Source of the DNA: Burkholderiaceae bacterium
GTDB taxonomy: Bacteria > Pseudomonadota > Gammaproteobacteria > Burkholderiales > Burkholderiaceae_F
Direction: 5' to 3'
Length of the DNA stretch: 64,000 nucleotides
NCBI GenBank assembly: GCA_019236735.1
Contig: JAFAIM010000012.1
Coordinates: 1 to 64,000 of the forward strand
The notes under the pieces were generated by a model. That model ran no database searches, was not told the DNA's origin, and worked only from the letters and a program-made list of their open reading frames with translations. The position numbers and the translations under genes were made by a program. This document shows, one piece after another, positions 36,039 to 44,384 of the stretch (the stretch's first letter is position 1; every line of letters begins with the position of its first letter).

Positions 36039-36722
36039 ATGTTCAAGGCAGGGATCGACCAGGATGCAATTGTCCAGATGTTCTCGAAGGCGAGCGCCGA
36101 GCGCGCACAAGATCTGCGCAAGGCGGTGAGCGAAGCCACGCTGAAGGCGCTTCAGGGGCGCGCGCTGACGCTGGCGAACATCCGCAAAGTGCTCGAGACC
36201 GTGGCGCAAGCGGCGTCGGCCGGCACCGCGCAAAGCAGGCTTCCGGCGCCCGACATCGAGAACGTTCTTACTTCGGCGTTCGCGGGGATGGACGCAGCGC
36301 TGCTGCAGGCGGTGCAGGCCCATCGCACCGCGCTGCAGCAGTTCGTGGAACAGGGCATTCCGCTGCAGGAACGTCACATGAAAGATGCGCTGGCGAACAT
36401 CGAAAAAATGGAGGACGTGTTTTTCGCCACGGTCGGCAAGGCGGCACAACAAGCGACCGGCGCGCTCCGCCCCGCGTGGGAACATGTGCTGGATTCGATG
36501 CGGATGAAAGGCACGGGAACCGGCGCACAAGCTTCCACCAGCGTCGAGCACTTGATGGCACAGGCGCAAACCGCGTTGCGCGAGGGGCGCGCCGCCAGCT
36601 TGCGAAGCGCGCAAGCGATGATGGAAAGCTACGCGACTCTGGTGAGTGGCGTCTTAATCGGCATGTCGGAGGGCTTGCAGCAGTCGACGACCGCGCAGGA
36701 GCGCGGCAGCGGGCAATCTTGA
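36039..36722 (+). CDS. Helical DUF6781-like protein
   Basis: A 227-residue, almost wholly helical protein without membrane segments or signal peptide. It is rich in alanine and glutamine, with repeated amphipathic stretches (VSEATLKALQGRALTLANIR; AVQAHRTALQQFVEQGIPLQ). The pattern resembles the DUF6781 family of betaproteobacteria and, loosely, phasin-like granule proteins; neither gives a reaction. A strong AGGAGGGAGCC stands before the ATG. It follows the DUF72 gene by 32 bases and is probably co-transcribed. Confidence 0.62.
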   Translation: MFKAGIDQDAIVQMFSKASAERAQDLRKAVSEATLKALQGRALTLANIRKVLETVAQAASAGTAQSRLPAPDIENVLTSAFAGMDAALLQAVQAHRTALQQFVEQGIPLQERHMKDALANIEKMEDVFFATVGKAAQQATGALRPAWEHVLDSMRMKGTGTGAQASTSVEHLMAQAQTALREGRAASLRSAQAMMESYATLVSGVLIGMSEGLQQSTTAQERGSGQS

Positions 36723-36725
36723 GGG

Positions 36726-38660
36726 CTAGTGGCCTGCGCCGGCCAGCAGACGCTTGACGTTGCCCTGGCGCTTCAAAATGGCCGAATCCTCGACGGCGGC
36801 GCGATAGGCGGCGTCGCCAGCTTCGCCATAATGCTCGACGTACTCGCTGACCATCGCCGCGAAGACCTCGACCAGTTCGGGGTCGAACTGCCGACCCGCC
36901 ATGAAGCGCAGCTCCTCGAGCGCGGCCTCGTGCGAGCACGTGCGCTTGTGCACCCGCCCGCTGGTCAGCACGTCGTACGCGTCCGCCAGCGAGACGATTC
37001 GCGACTCCACCGGAATCTCCTCGAACTTTAGCCCGCTCGGGTAGCCGGTGCCGTCCCACCACTCGTGGTGGGTGCGCGCCACCAGCGCTGCCAGCTGGGC
37101 GCCCGGGTGGCTGGATTTCGCGAGCATTTCGGCACCGATCACCGGATGTTTGCGGATGATGAGTCGCTCGGCCTCGGTGAGCCGCGATGGTTTCAGCAGT
37201 ACCTGGTGGCTGATGCCGATCTTGCCGATGTCGTGCAGCCGCGCTGCCATCTCGACGATCTCGGAGCGGCCATGATCGAACCCGAGTCGGGCGGCGGTCA
37301 GGTATGCAAGGCGCCCGACTTTGAAACAGTGACTGCCCGTTTCATCGTCGACCAGCGACGCCGCTACTGCCCAGTCTTCGAGGAGCGTGCGTTCGCGCGC
37401 GGCAACTTCCTGCTGGAAGCTCTTCACTCGCAAGTCGGCTGCGTGATCTCCCAGCAGCACCTCCGCGTGCGACTGCGGATCCAGTTCTGCCAGTGCTTCC
37501 TTCTGGATCTGCGACAGCAGCTGGTGCAACTGGCGCGTTCGCATCGCGGCAAAGTACGTAGTCAGCTGCTCGACGTATTCGAGCGCGCGCCGCAGATCGC
37601 CCGCTTTTTCGTGCGCGCGGATCAGCGCTCGCAGCACGTCGTCTACGTACGAGTCCGCGTTCTGGGCGCGGGGCAGAAGCTTTTCGAGGCGTGAGATTCC
37701 GATATCGGATTGTCCCGAAAATACCTCGCACAGCCCCTGTGCCAGCGCGAACATCACCTCGGTGCGGGGGTTCCCCGACAGCTGCGCCTGCCGCAGGCGG
37801 CGCAGGCGCTCGCGCGCCTCCTCGGTGCGGCCGGCTTCCAGCAGAGCGGCGTTGAAAAAGCACTCGAACTGATGCCGCGCGAGCGGGTTGAACGTCGGAT
37901 CGAGCGACGCGAACACCTTCGCTCCGCGCTCGCCGGTCACCAGCGCGTCATGCAGTTCGCCGCGCACCAGGTGGCAGTACACGAGGTTCCCGAGCGCATT
38001 GGCGACGCATGACCGTCCTGTCATGCTGCTTGGAATCTCTTCGCTCGCCAGCAAACCCCGATTGACCTCGATCGCGCCTTCGTAGTAACCGGCGTCCTGC
38101 AGGCAGGTGGCGAGGTTGCCGAGCGCCGACAAGCGGCCGTCCTCCAGTCCGTTCGCGCGCGCGACCTCGTAGGCCTCCTCCAGCAACGTCAGCGCCGCGG
38201 CGAAGTCCCGCTGCTTCAGACAGTACGCGCCGCTCAGGTTGGCCGCCTGCCGGTGTAGCTCGGGGATGCCAAGCGTCCTCGCCCACCCGAGAGCGTGCCG
38301 GGCGAAGTGCACCGCGCGTCCCCGCGAACCGCAGCCGAACAGGATCCGCGCTGTCAGTAATAGACCCTCTACCTGTAGGGGGCGATGTTCCGGCGCGTGC
38401 AAGTCACGAAACAGCCGCCCGTAATGATCGGCGATGTCCGCCGTCGTGTGGTCCAGCGCCTTTGACTGCAGTCCGCGCAGCGAATCGATCAATGCCCGCA
38501 GAGCCGCTTCCCGCGTTTGCGCGTCGACATCCCCCAGTGCGGCGAGGATTTCGTCCAATCGGGCGCTGAAAAAGTCCGCCGCCTCGACGTACGATCGGCT
38601 CCATCGGCTTGACCCGGTGCCGCCGTTGCGCGGTTCCTTGCCAGGTTCCCTGCCGATCAT
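36726..38660 (-). CDS. TPR protein with C-terminal HD-GYP phosphodiesterase domain
   Basis: A 644-residue cytoplasmic protein. Residues 1-430 form TPR-like helix pairs (LLTARILFGCGSRGRAVHFA, LSALGNLATCLQDAGYYEGA, LLEAGRTEEARERLRRLR). The C-terminal 200 residues are HD-GYP, the domain that breaks down cyclic di-GMP. The HD dyad is in EMAARLHDIGKIGI, the next ligands are in IRKHPVIGAEML and ARTHHEWWDGTGYPSGL, and DAYDVLTSGRVHK follows. The GYP loop is complete, so activity is plausible. It lacks a receiver or membrane domain, so the TPR part is the presumed sensor. It is divergent from a small double-glycine-type peptide gene only 30 bases away. Confidence 0.9.
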   Translation of the reverse strand: MIGREPGKEPRNGGTGSSRWSRSYVEAADFFSARLDEILAALGDVDAQTREAALRALIDSLRGLQSKALDHTTADIADHYGRLFRDLHAPEHRPLQVEGLLLTARILFGCGSRGRAVHFARHALGWARTLGIPELHRQAANLSGAYCLKQRDFAAALTLLEEAYEVARANGLEDGRLSALGNLATCLQDAGYYEGAIEVNRGLLASEEIPSSMTGRSCVANALGNLVYCHLVRGELHDALVTGERGAKVFASLDPTFNPLARHQFECFFNAALLEAGRTEEARERLRRLRQAQLSGNPRTEVMFALAQGLCEVFSGQSDIGISRLEKLLPRAQNADSYVDDVLRALIRAHEKAGDLRRALEYVEQLTTYFAAMRTRQLHQLLSQIQKEALAELDPQSHAEVLLGDHAADLRVKSFQQEVAARERTLLEDWAVAASLVDDETGSHCFKVGRLAYLTAARLGFDHGRSEIVEMAARLHDIGKIGISHQVLLKPSRLTEAERLIIRKHPVIGAEMLAKSSHPGAQLAALVARTHHEWWDGTGYPSGLKFEEIPVESRIVSLADAYDVLTSGRVHKRTCSHEAALEELRFMAGRQFDPELVEVFAAMVSEYVEHYGEAGDAAYRAAVEDSAILKRQGNVKRLLAGAGH

Positions 38661-38690
38661 GTTCCGACTACGCCAGCGGAGGATAAGAGA

Positions 38691-38834
38691 ATGAACGCCA
38701 CGTTAAAGAATCAGGAAATCGTCGCCACCCAACAGATCGAGGAAATCTCCCCACAAGCTCCGGAGATCACTCAGCTACCGTTTGAAACCCTCCAGCTTAT
38801 TGGCGGCGGCGAAGGCATCATCAACGAACACTAA
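38691..38834 (+). CDS. 47-residue peptide with double-glycine-like motif, not in the ORF track
   Basis: The ATG at 38691 follows GCGGAGGATAAGAGA, a strong ribosome site, and the frame closes at TAA 38832-38834. The peptide is acidic and glutamine-rich (EIVATQQIEEISPQAPEI) and ends LPFETLQLIGGGEGIINEH. The L-x-x-L-x-L-I-GG pattern resembles the cleavage region of double-glycine leaders that guide bacteriocins, signalling peptides and other ribosomal peptides to C39-peptidase exporters. Only 7-9 residues would remain after cleavage, very short for a bacteriocin but suitable for a signal. No exporter or maturase is adjacent. The neighbour is the divergent TPR/HD-GYP gene. Function unproven. Confidence 0.62.
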   Translation: MNATLKNQEIVATQQIEEISPQAPEITQLPFETLQLIGGGEGIINEH

Positions 38835-38850
38835 GGGAGGAGCCCTGCGC

Positions 38851-38876
38851 TCGGCCGGCGTACGCGCGCCGGCCGA
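38851..38876 (+). terminator. Perfect 10-base-pair hairpin after the small peptide gene
   Basis: TCGGCCGGCG-TACGCG-CGCCGGCCGA begins 16 bases after the peptide gene's stop codon. There is no T tract, so it may act as an mRNA 3'-end stabiliser or a weak terminator. Its position supports the peptide gene as a real short transcription unit. Confidence 0.5.
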
Positions 38877-39061
38877 CGAATACTGTCGCACCATCGGCGT
38901 TTGCGCCAGCGGGGGGCATTCACGCTGTTGCGGGAGGCATCGCCCGCGTTTGCGTTTCTCGCAAAGACGGTTTTTAAAACGCGTATGAATGCGTGATCAC
39001 GCGCGTGCGTGAGCGGGCCGCACCGGCGCTTTAAGCTTTGGTTTTCCGAGGGCCGCGCAGA

Positions 39062-39092
39062 CCTGGACGAGTTTCAGCGAAATTCGTCCAGG
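39062..39092. terminator. Long hairpin between the peptide gene and the MFS gene
   Basis: CCTGGACGA at 39062 pairs with TCGTCCAGG ending at 39092. Inside it TTTC pairs with GAAA around an AGC loop, with one G-T pair between the two stems. It lies 30 bases after the MFS stop codon on the minus strand and may terminate or protect that transcript. No T run is seen on either strand. Confidence 0.5.
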
Positions 39093-39121
39093 GCGCAGAT
39101 CACCGCATCTTCACGACCCGC

Positions 39122-40351
39122 TTACGCAGGGGCGGGATCGACAACCGTCATCGTGCCTCCGCGTTTTTCGGGGCTGAAGCGGATGAAGATCGCGACGCAC
39201 ACCGCAACGACGGCGACGACCAGCGCGAGTGCGTAGCTGTAGTCGTTGCCCCGGCTTTCGGCCAGCCATGCCTGAAACGGTCCGTTGTACGAAGCGAGGA
39301 AGTTTCCGATCTGATAGACGAATCCGGGCAGCGTGGCCCGCACCGCACCCGGCACGATCTCGTTCAGGTGCGCCGGAATCACCCCCCACGCGCCCTGCAC
39401 CGAGATTTGCATGATGAAGGCCCCAACGGCGAGCGCGACCGGGGTCGATCCATACGCCCACAGCGGGATTGCCGGCAGCGCGATCAGCGACGCGATCGTG
39501 ATCGCATTCAAGCGCCCGATTTTCTCCGACAGGCGCCCGAAGTACAGCCCGCCCGCGATCGCTCCCAGATTGGCGACGATCGACACCAGGCCCACGGTGT
39601 GGTGATCGAACCCGTGCTGCTTCTCCAGGAACGTCGGGTACAGGTCCTGAGTGCCGTGGCTGAACAGGTTGAAGAACATCATCAGCACGATCGCATACAG
39701 CGACACGCGCCAGTTGGCAGCGAGCGTGGCGAAGAATCCGGGCTTCGGCACGTTGCGGCTCTCCGTGAATGCGGGCGACTCCGGAACGTGCGCGCGGATA
39801 AAAAGCACCAGCAGCGCCGGCACCAGGCTGAACAGGAACATCGCCCGCCAACCGAACGTGATGCCGAAGAAGCTCTCGCCGTAGAAGACCCCGAAAACGA
39901 TCGACGCAAGCAGGTAACCGGTCGGGTATCCGCATTGCAGCAGCCCCGAGACGAAACCGCGCGAAGCGGGCGGAATCGATTCCATCGTCAGCGACGAGCC
40001 CAGACCCCATTCGCCGCCCATCGCGATGCCGAACAGCGCGCGCAGCACCAGAAACACCGACAAACTGGGCGCCAGCGCAGCGGACGCGCCGAGCACCGAG
40101 TAGCACACGATGTCGAGCATCAGGACCGGCTTGCGGCCAAAGCGGTCACCCAGGCGGCCGAAGACGAAGGCGCCGATGAAGCGCATCGCCAGCGTCAGGA
40201 AGATCGCGTAGGCGACCTCGTGCACCGCGACGCCGAACTCCTTGGCGATGGCCGACAGCGTGAATACCAGGATGAAGAAGTCGAACGCGTCGAGCGCCCA
40301 CCCGAGGAAGGCCGCGAGGACGACCTTCTTCTGCTGGCCAGTCAGCTGCAT
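39122..40351 (-). CDS. MFS carrier, SHS/lactate-permease-like
   Basis: A 409-residue twelve-helix major facilitator. The opening FLGWALDAFDFFILVFTLSA is the D-x-x-D motif of the carboxylate branch (sialate, lactate and aromatic acid carriers). The helix 2-3 loop FGRLGDRFGRKPVLMLD is the standard MFS motif A. A second loop ESPAF after helix 6 is typical of acid:proton symporters. The substrate is likely a monocarboxylate, but this is inference from the family. Divergent from the secreted methyltransferase gene. Confidence 0.87.
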   Translation of the reverse strand: MQLTGQQKKVVLAAFLGWALDAFDFFILVFTLSAIAKEFGVAVHEVAYAIFLTLAMRFIGAFVFGRLGDRFGRKPVLMLDIVCYSVLGASAALAPSLSVFLVLRALFGIAMGGEWGLGSSLTMESIPPASRGFVSGLLQCGYPTGYLLASIVFGVFYGESFFGITFGWRAMFLFSLVPALLVLFIRAHVPESPAFTESRNVPKPGFFATLAANWRVSLYAIVLMMFFNLFSHGTQDLYPTFLEKQHGFDHHTVGLVSIVANLGAIAGGLYFGRLSEKIGRLNAITIASLIALPAIPLWAYGSTPVALAVGAFIMQISVQGAWGVIPAHLNEIVPGAVRATLPGFVYQIGNFLASYNGPFQAWLAESRGNDYSYALALVVAVVAVCVAIFIRFSPEKRGGTMTVVDPAPA

Positions 40352-40442
40352 CGCCCCTCCCCCTGCCTTACGGCAGTTGCTTTAGGCTGCGAAGCATACT
40401 CGACCGCCATAGAATCCAACGAACTCGTCGAGGAGCGTCCGG

Positions 40443-41249
40443 ATGCGAAGCACAGCTTTTCTTCCCACAATGCTGGTGGGCGCATGTTCGGTTTTTTCCG
40501 CGCTTCCCCTTTCTGCAGCAGCGCAGCCGGGCGCAAGCAGCGCTGCCACCACCGCGATCGACTCGGCAGTGTCCGACCCGGCGCGGCCCGAGACAGATCG
40601 CGCGCGCGATGCGGACCGCAAGCCGGCGCAGTGTCTCGCCTTCGCCGGAGTAAAGAGCGGCGATCGCGTGCTCGAGCTGCTGCCGGGCGCCGGCTATTTC
40701 ACGCGGATCTTTAGCGCTGCAGTCGGCCCATCCGGCCGGGTAACCGCACTCGTGCCGCCGAAATCCGCAACCGCCGCGGCGGACGCACCCGAACCTGCGG
40801 CGCGGGTGCGCGCGATCGCCGCGGACTCGCACTATGCAAATGTGGGCGTGGTCGTGCAGTCGGTGAAGGAGCCGAGCCTGCCGCACCCGGTCGATCTGGT
40901 GTGGACATCGCTGAATTATCACGACCTGCACAACGTTTCGGGCTTGGACATCGCCGTCTTCAACAAGGCGGTCTTCGATTCGCTCGTGCCGGGTGGAATC
41001 TACGTCGTGCTCGATCACGCCGCCGAGGCCGGATCGGGAGCACGTGACACGAATACGCTGCACCGGATCGATCCGGAGCTCGTTCGCAAGGAAGTGCTAG
41101 CCGCCGGTTTCGAATTCGCCGGCGAAAGCGAGCTGCTGCGGAACTCGGCCGACGCCCACACGTTGAAGGTGTTCGACGCTTCGATCCGAGGAAAGACCGA
41201 CCAGTTTCTGTTCAAGTTCCGCAAGCCGGCGGCCGGCATGTCGCGCTGA
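40443..41249 (+). CDS. Exported SAM-dependent methyltransferase-like protein
   Basis: A 268-residue protein with a signal peptide at residues 1-27 (cut near SAAAQ). It then shows a class I methyltransferase-like fold: GVKSGDRVLELLPGAGYFTR is motif I, and VWTSLNYHDLHNV and SLVPGGIYVVLDHAA follow. Such secreted relatives occur in many proteobacteria although SAM is cytoplasmic, so either the signal is not cleaved or the protein has lost methyltransferase activity. The motif's ELLPGAGY instead of E-x-G-x-G-x-G is an altered SAM loop. Confidence 0.8.
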   Translation: MRSTAFLPTMLVGACSVFSALPLSAAAQPGASSAATTAIDSAVSDPARPETDRARDADRKPAQCLAFAGVKSGDRVLELLPGAGYFTRIFSAAVGPSGRVTALVPPKSATAAADAPEPAARVRAIAADSHYANVGVVVQSVKEPSLPHPVDLVWTSLNYHDLHNVSGLDIAVFNKAVFDSLVPGGIYVVLDHAAEAGSGARDTNTLHRIDPELVRKEVLAAGFEFAGESELLRNSADAHTLKVFDASIRGKTDQFLFKFRKPAAGMSR

Positions 41250-41299
41250 ACCGAGCGTAACGAACCGATCGCGACAGCCAAGGGATCGGCAGCTTGCCG

Positions 41300-42148
41300 A
41301 TGGACCACAGAAAGCAGTTCGCCGTCAGGCCCGGTTCAACGGTCCGGCTTGCGCGGATCGATCCGGAATCGGCGGGAAGTTTTGCCTCCCGTGAGTCGGC
41401 TGCGCACGAAACGCGCAAGCAGATGGAGCGGATGGATCGGCTTCAGTACCTGCTCTATGCGGACGCGAGCCAGGCGCTGTTGATCGTTCTGCAGGCGCTC
41501 GACGCCGGCGGCAAAGACGGCACGATCCGGCACATTTTCTCGGGAATGGACCCGCAGGGTATTGCGGTGTTTCCGTTCAAGGAACCCAACAAGGTCGAGG
41601 CCGCGCACGATTTCACCTGGCGCGCGCACCTGCATGCACCGGCCCGCGGCCAGGTCGTGATCTACAACCGCTCACACTACGAAGATGTGCTGGTGACGCG
41701 CGTGCACAAGCTCGTACCGCGTCGTGTGTGGTCGCAGCGCTATGAGCTGATCAACAACTACGAGAGGATTTTGGCCGCGGAGGGCACGCGAATCCTCAAG
41801 TTCTACCTGCATATCAGTCCCGAGGAGCAGCTCGAACGGTTCAAAAAGCGCCTCGACGACCCGACGCGGCACTGGAAGATCACCGAAGCCGATTACACCG
41901 AACGCGAGCGTTGGCCGCAGTACATCCAGGCCTACGAAGATGCGATCGAACGCACCAGCACTACCTGGGCGCCGTGGTACGTGATCCCGGCCAACCGCAA
42001 GTGGTTTCGCGACCTGGCGGTATCGACGATCGTGGCCGATACGCTGGACGACATGGATCTGAAGTTCCCGCCAGCGCAAGTGAATTTGGACGAGATTCGT
42101 CGCAGGTACCACGCCGCGACGCGGCGAGCGGCGCGCAACGCGACGTAA
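41300..42148 (+). CDS. ppk2: Polyphosphate kinase 2 family protein
   Basis: PPK2 enzymes phosphorylate nucleotides with polyphosphate as donor. The 282-residue protein shows the Walker A-like LQALDAGGKDGTIRHIFSGM, the FPFKEPNKVEAAHDFTWR region, the Walker B-like GQVVIYNRSHYEDVLVTRVH and the lid RFKKRLDDPTRHWKI. Single-domain length suggests a class I or III enzyme. The ATG at 41300 is chosen; a TTG two codons earlier sits better behind AAGGGA and could be the true start. It ends one base before the convergent YiiX-like gene's stop. Confidence 0.92.
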   Translation: MDHRKQFAVRPGSTVRLARIDPESAGSFASRESAAHETRKQMERMDRLQYLLYADASQALLIVLQALDAGGKDGTIRHIFSGMDPQGIAVFPFKEPNKVEAAHDFTWRAHLHAPARGQVVIYNRSHYEDVLVTRVHKLVPRRVWSQRYELINNYERILAAEGTRILKFYLHISPEEQLERFKKRLDDPTRHWKITEADYTERERWPQYIQAYEDAIERTSTTWAPWYVIPANRKWFRDLAVSTIVADTLDDMDLKFPPAQVNLDEIRRRYHAATRRAARNAT

Positions 42149-42149
42149 G

Positions 42150-42932
42150 CTACGCCAGCACCGATTCGTCCAGCGAGATCACCGTATTGCCTTCGCTCCA
42201 GGGCGCATCGCGGTAATCGAACCGCTTTTCAATGCGTGGCTTGACCACCTGAAAGAACGGCGAGATATCGAAGTCGCGCGGCACGTACAGGCTGTAATGG
42301 CGAATGCGCCACAGTTCGCGCACCAGGTCCGCGCGGCTCGGATTGCCGTCGTTCTTGCGCGAGATGATCGGCAAGATGGGGTAGCGCACCGCGCCGAACG
42401 CTTGCGCGATCAGCGTCGAACAGATCGCGCGAGTCGGATCTGCACTGCCGCAGGAGATCAGCCTGCGCCGCAGGCGCGCGGGCATCGGAACAGGCAACAG
42501 ATAGCGCGCCAGGTCGAAGACGTGCTTCAGGTCGTACCGATGCCCGAGACGCTCGATCAGGAATTCGATCAGCCGTTCCCGGTCCGTCGACGTCAGGTTC
42601 ACTGGACGGCAGATCCGAACGCGAAAGGCGCTGTAGCACGAAAGAGGCACGGCGCGTACGCCTTCGAGCACATCGGCTTCGATCAGCGTAGCCGGTTCGC
42701 CGTCTACGCACGGCAGTTCCGGTCGCGCGCCGACATAAACCGCAGCGTGCGACCACATCGATTGCGTCAGATACTTGATGGCGCCGGCGATCCGGGTGTT
42801 GCCTTCGACCAGCAGGACGTCTCCCGGCTCGAGCGTCTCGGCGACCAGCAACGCGTCATTGCCTCCGCCGCCGGCCTTGCCAATCGGCTTTGAGAGATAG
42901 CCGGCGATCGCACGTCCGACTGGCTCGAACAC
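42150..42932 (-). CDS. YiiX/YebB-like NlpC/P60 cysteine hydrolase
   Basis: A 260-residue permuted NlpC/P60 fold. The histidine segment is LEPGDVLLVEGNTRIAGAIK followed by SMWSHAAVYVG. The catalytic cysteine is later, in RAICSTLIAQAFGAV, the order typical of YiiX/LRAT-like permuted members. No signal peptide is seen, so the target may be an amide or thioester in the cytoplasm or on a lipid rather than peptidoglycan. Function in bacteria is largely open. Confidence 0.78.
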   Translation of the reverse strand: MFEPVGRAIAGYLSKPIGKAGGGGNDALLVAETLEPGDVLLVEGNTRIAGAIKYLTQSMWSHAAVYVGARPELPCVDGEPATLIEADVLEGVRAVPLSCYSAFRVRICRPVNLTSTDRERLIEFLIERLGHRYDLKHVFDLARYLLPVPMPARLRRRLISCGSADPTRAICSTLIAQAFGAVRYPILPIISRKNDGNPSRADLVRELWRIRHYSLYVPRDFDISPFFQVVKPRIEKRFDYRDAPWSEGNTVISLDESVLA

Positions 42933-42972
42933 GACTTGCCTCTACGGATTCGGCATGTGTCACTACACTACC

Positions 42973-43002
42973 TTGAATACGGTAGAGCAATTGCCTTACA
43001 AT
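42973..43002 (+). promoter_or_regulatory. Sigma-70-like promoter ahead of the threonine aldolase gene
   Basis: TTGAAT (42973-42978) and TACAAT (42997-43002) are 18 bases apart in an AT-rich stretch. The perfect inverted repeat AAAAGTA-G-TACTTTT follows at 43008-43022, at the expected transcription start, and could be an operator. The leader to the aldolase gene would be about 175 bases. Confidence 0.55.
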
Positions 43003-43103
43003 TAGCCAAAAGTAGTACTTTTCTTATTAAAGAACGCAGGAATGGGATCACGCACTACTTGTTTACCCCATTAAGTCATTACTGTTGTCACGGTTAAAGC
43101 TCC

Positions 43104-43159
43104 CTCAGGAGCGCCGCTACCAGCCACTACGATGTGGCTGGCCCCGTGCGCGACCTGAG
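43104..43159 (+). promoter_or_regulatory. Structured leader RNA before the threonine aldolase gene
   Basis: Three nested stems: CTCAGG/CCTGAG, GCGC/GCGC, and CCAGCCAC/GTGGCTGG around a TACGAT loop, separated by internal loops CGCTA/CCCCGT and A/GA. It ends 26 bases before the start codon, near the AAGGA ribosome site. It resembles no riboswitch I can assign with confidence. The AGGAGCGCCGC segment recalls the SAH riboswitch, but its 3' pseudoknot partner is missing. Confidence 0.45.
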
Positions 43160-43185
43160 CACCCCTCGATAACAAGGATCCAGCG

Positions 43186-44280
43186 ATGACGACTTCCGGC
43201 CAGCGCCTGATTTCCCTAGCGAGCGACACCGAAACCCGGCCCACGCAGAGCATGCGGGAGGCGATCGCGCGCGCGGAGGTCGGCGACGAGCAGCGGGGCG
43301 AGGACCCGACCGTCAACCGTTTGCAGGAGCGGGTGGCGCAGCTACTCGGCAAGGAGGCGGCGCTGTGGCTCCCTGGCGGCACCATGTGCAATATCGTGGC
43401 AGTGAAGGTTCACACTCGACCGGCAGACGCAATCGTCGCGGACGGCATGTCGCACGTGATTCGGGCCGAAACGGGCGGTGCGGCCTTCATTTCCGGCGTC
43501 ATGGTCGAACCGATCGATACGCCGCGGGGCATCTTCACGCCCGAACAATTGGCTCGCGCGCTCGATCGGCTGAAGACCGCGCCGGAGCTTTACGCGCCGC
43601 AGGCGCGCTTGGTGTGCGTGGAGCAAACGCACAATTTTGGCGGTGGCGCCGTATGGTCGCTCGCCGAGCTGGGTGCGGTCAGCAAGCTGGCCAGAGACAA
43701 GGGGCTTGCGCTGCACATGGACGGTGCGCGGCTGATGAACGCTTGCGTAGCCAGCGGCGTGCCGGCATCGAGCTTCGGCGCGCTAGTAGACAGCGTCTGG
43801 ATCGACTTCACCAAGGGCTTGGGCGCCCCCATTGGCGCGGTGCTCGCCGGCAGCCGCGGCTTCATTGCCGATGCCCGGCGTACCAAGCACGTAATGGGTG
43901 GAGCGATGCGCCAAGCCGGCATCGCCGCTGCCGGTTGTCTGTATGCGCTCGACCACCATGTCGAGCGCTTGGCGCAGGACCATGCAAACGCGCAACGGCT
44001 CGCCCACGCTTTGACGCAGATCGCGGGCATCACCGTGAGAACTCCGAAGCCCGAGTCGAACATCGTGTTCTTCGACGCGAGCCCGACGGGCGTGTCGAAC
44101 GCTGCGTTCCTGGAGGCGCTATCGGCGCGCGGTATCCGGATGGTCCAGGTACGCGGCGAGATCCGGGCTGTGACACACCTGGATGTGAGCGAAAAGGATG
44201 TCGAGGCGGCGATTCGCGCGATCGAGGACGTAGCCGCTACCAGCCGAACGTCCGGCCGAACGGCTGGCGCGCGGTCCTGA
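43186..44280 (+). CDS. Threonine aldolase family protein (low-specificity type)
   Basis: A 364-residue PLP enzyme that splits threonine or allo-threonine to glycine and acetaldehyde. The start region LASDTETRPTQSMREAIARA, the PLP-stacking loop WLPGGTMCNIVA, the aspartate in LHMDGARLMNA and the Schiff-base lysine in WIDFTKGLGAPIGAVLAG are all in place. Ribosome site AAGGATC precedes the ATG. It stands alone, with its own promoter, structured leader and terminator. Confidence 0.92.
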   Translation: MTTSGQRLISLASDTETRPTQSMREAIARAEVGDEQRGEDPTVNRLQERVAQLLGKEAALWLPGGTMCNIVAVKVHTRPADAIVADGMSHVIRAETGGAAFISGVMVEPIDTPRGIFTPEQLARALDRLKTAPELYAPQARLVCVEQTHNFGGGAVWSLAELGAVSKLARDKGLALHMDGARLMNACVASGVPASSFGALVDSVWIDFTKGLGAPIGAVLAGSRGFIADARRTKHVMGGAMRQAGIAAAGCLYALDHHVERLAQDHANAQRLAHALTQIAGITVRTPKPESNIVFFDASPTGVSNAAFLEALSARGIRMVQVRGEIRAVTHLDVSEKDVEAAIRAIEDVAATSRTSGRTAGARS

Positions 44281-44315
44281 TCGCCACTGATCCTGTCACC
44301 GCTCGCCGATCGCCG

Positions 44316-44338
44316 GCGGCCCGGCGATGCCGGGCCGC
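44316..44338 (+). terminator. Terminator of the threonine aldolase gene
   Basis: GCGGCCCGGC-GAT-GCCGGGCCGC is a perfect ten-pair stem with a three-base loop, followed by TCTTCT. It lies 36 bases after the aldolase stop codon. Confidence 0.65.
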
Positions 44339-44384
44339 TCTTCTGCAAGAAAAACGCGCGGGACTTACTACCCGCCGCTTTGGA

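Noticed and set aside
38782-38988. 68-residue plus-strand ORF
   Set aside because: Overlaps the small double-glycine peptide in another frame, lacks a ribosome site and is basic low-complexity sequence.
39038-40714. 558-residue plus-strand ORF
   Set aside because: Antisense to the MFS carrier; composition dominated by R, Q, E, D and H, typical of an antisense shadow in GC-rich DNA.
43095-43185. SAH or glycine riboswitch before threonine aldolase
   Set aside because: One segment matches the SAH core, but the 3' pseudoknot strand is missing. The glycine riboswitch core is not present either.
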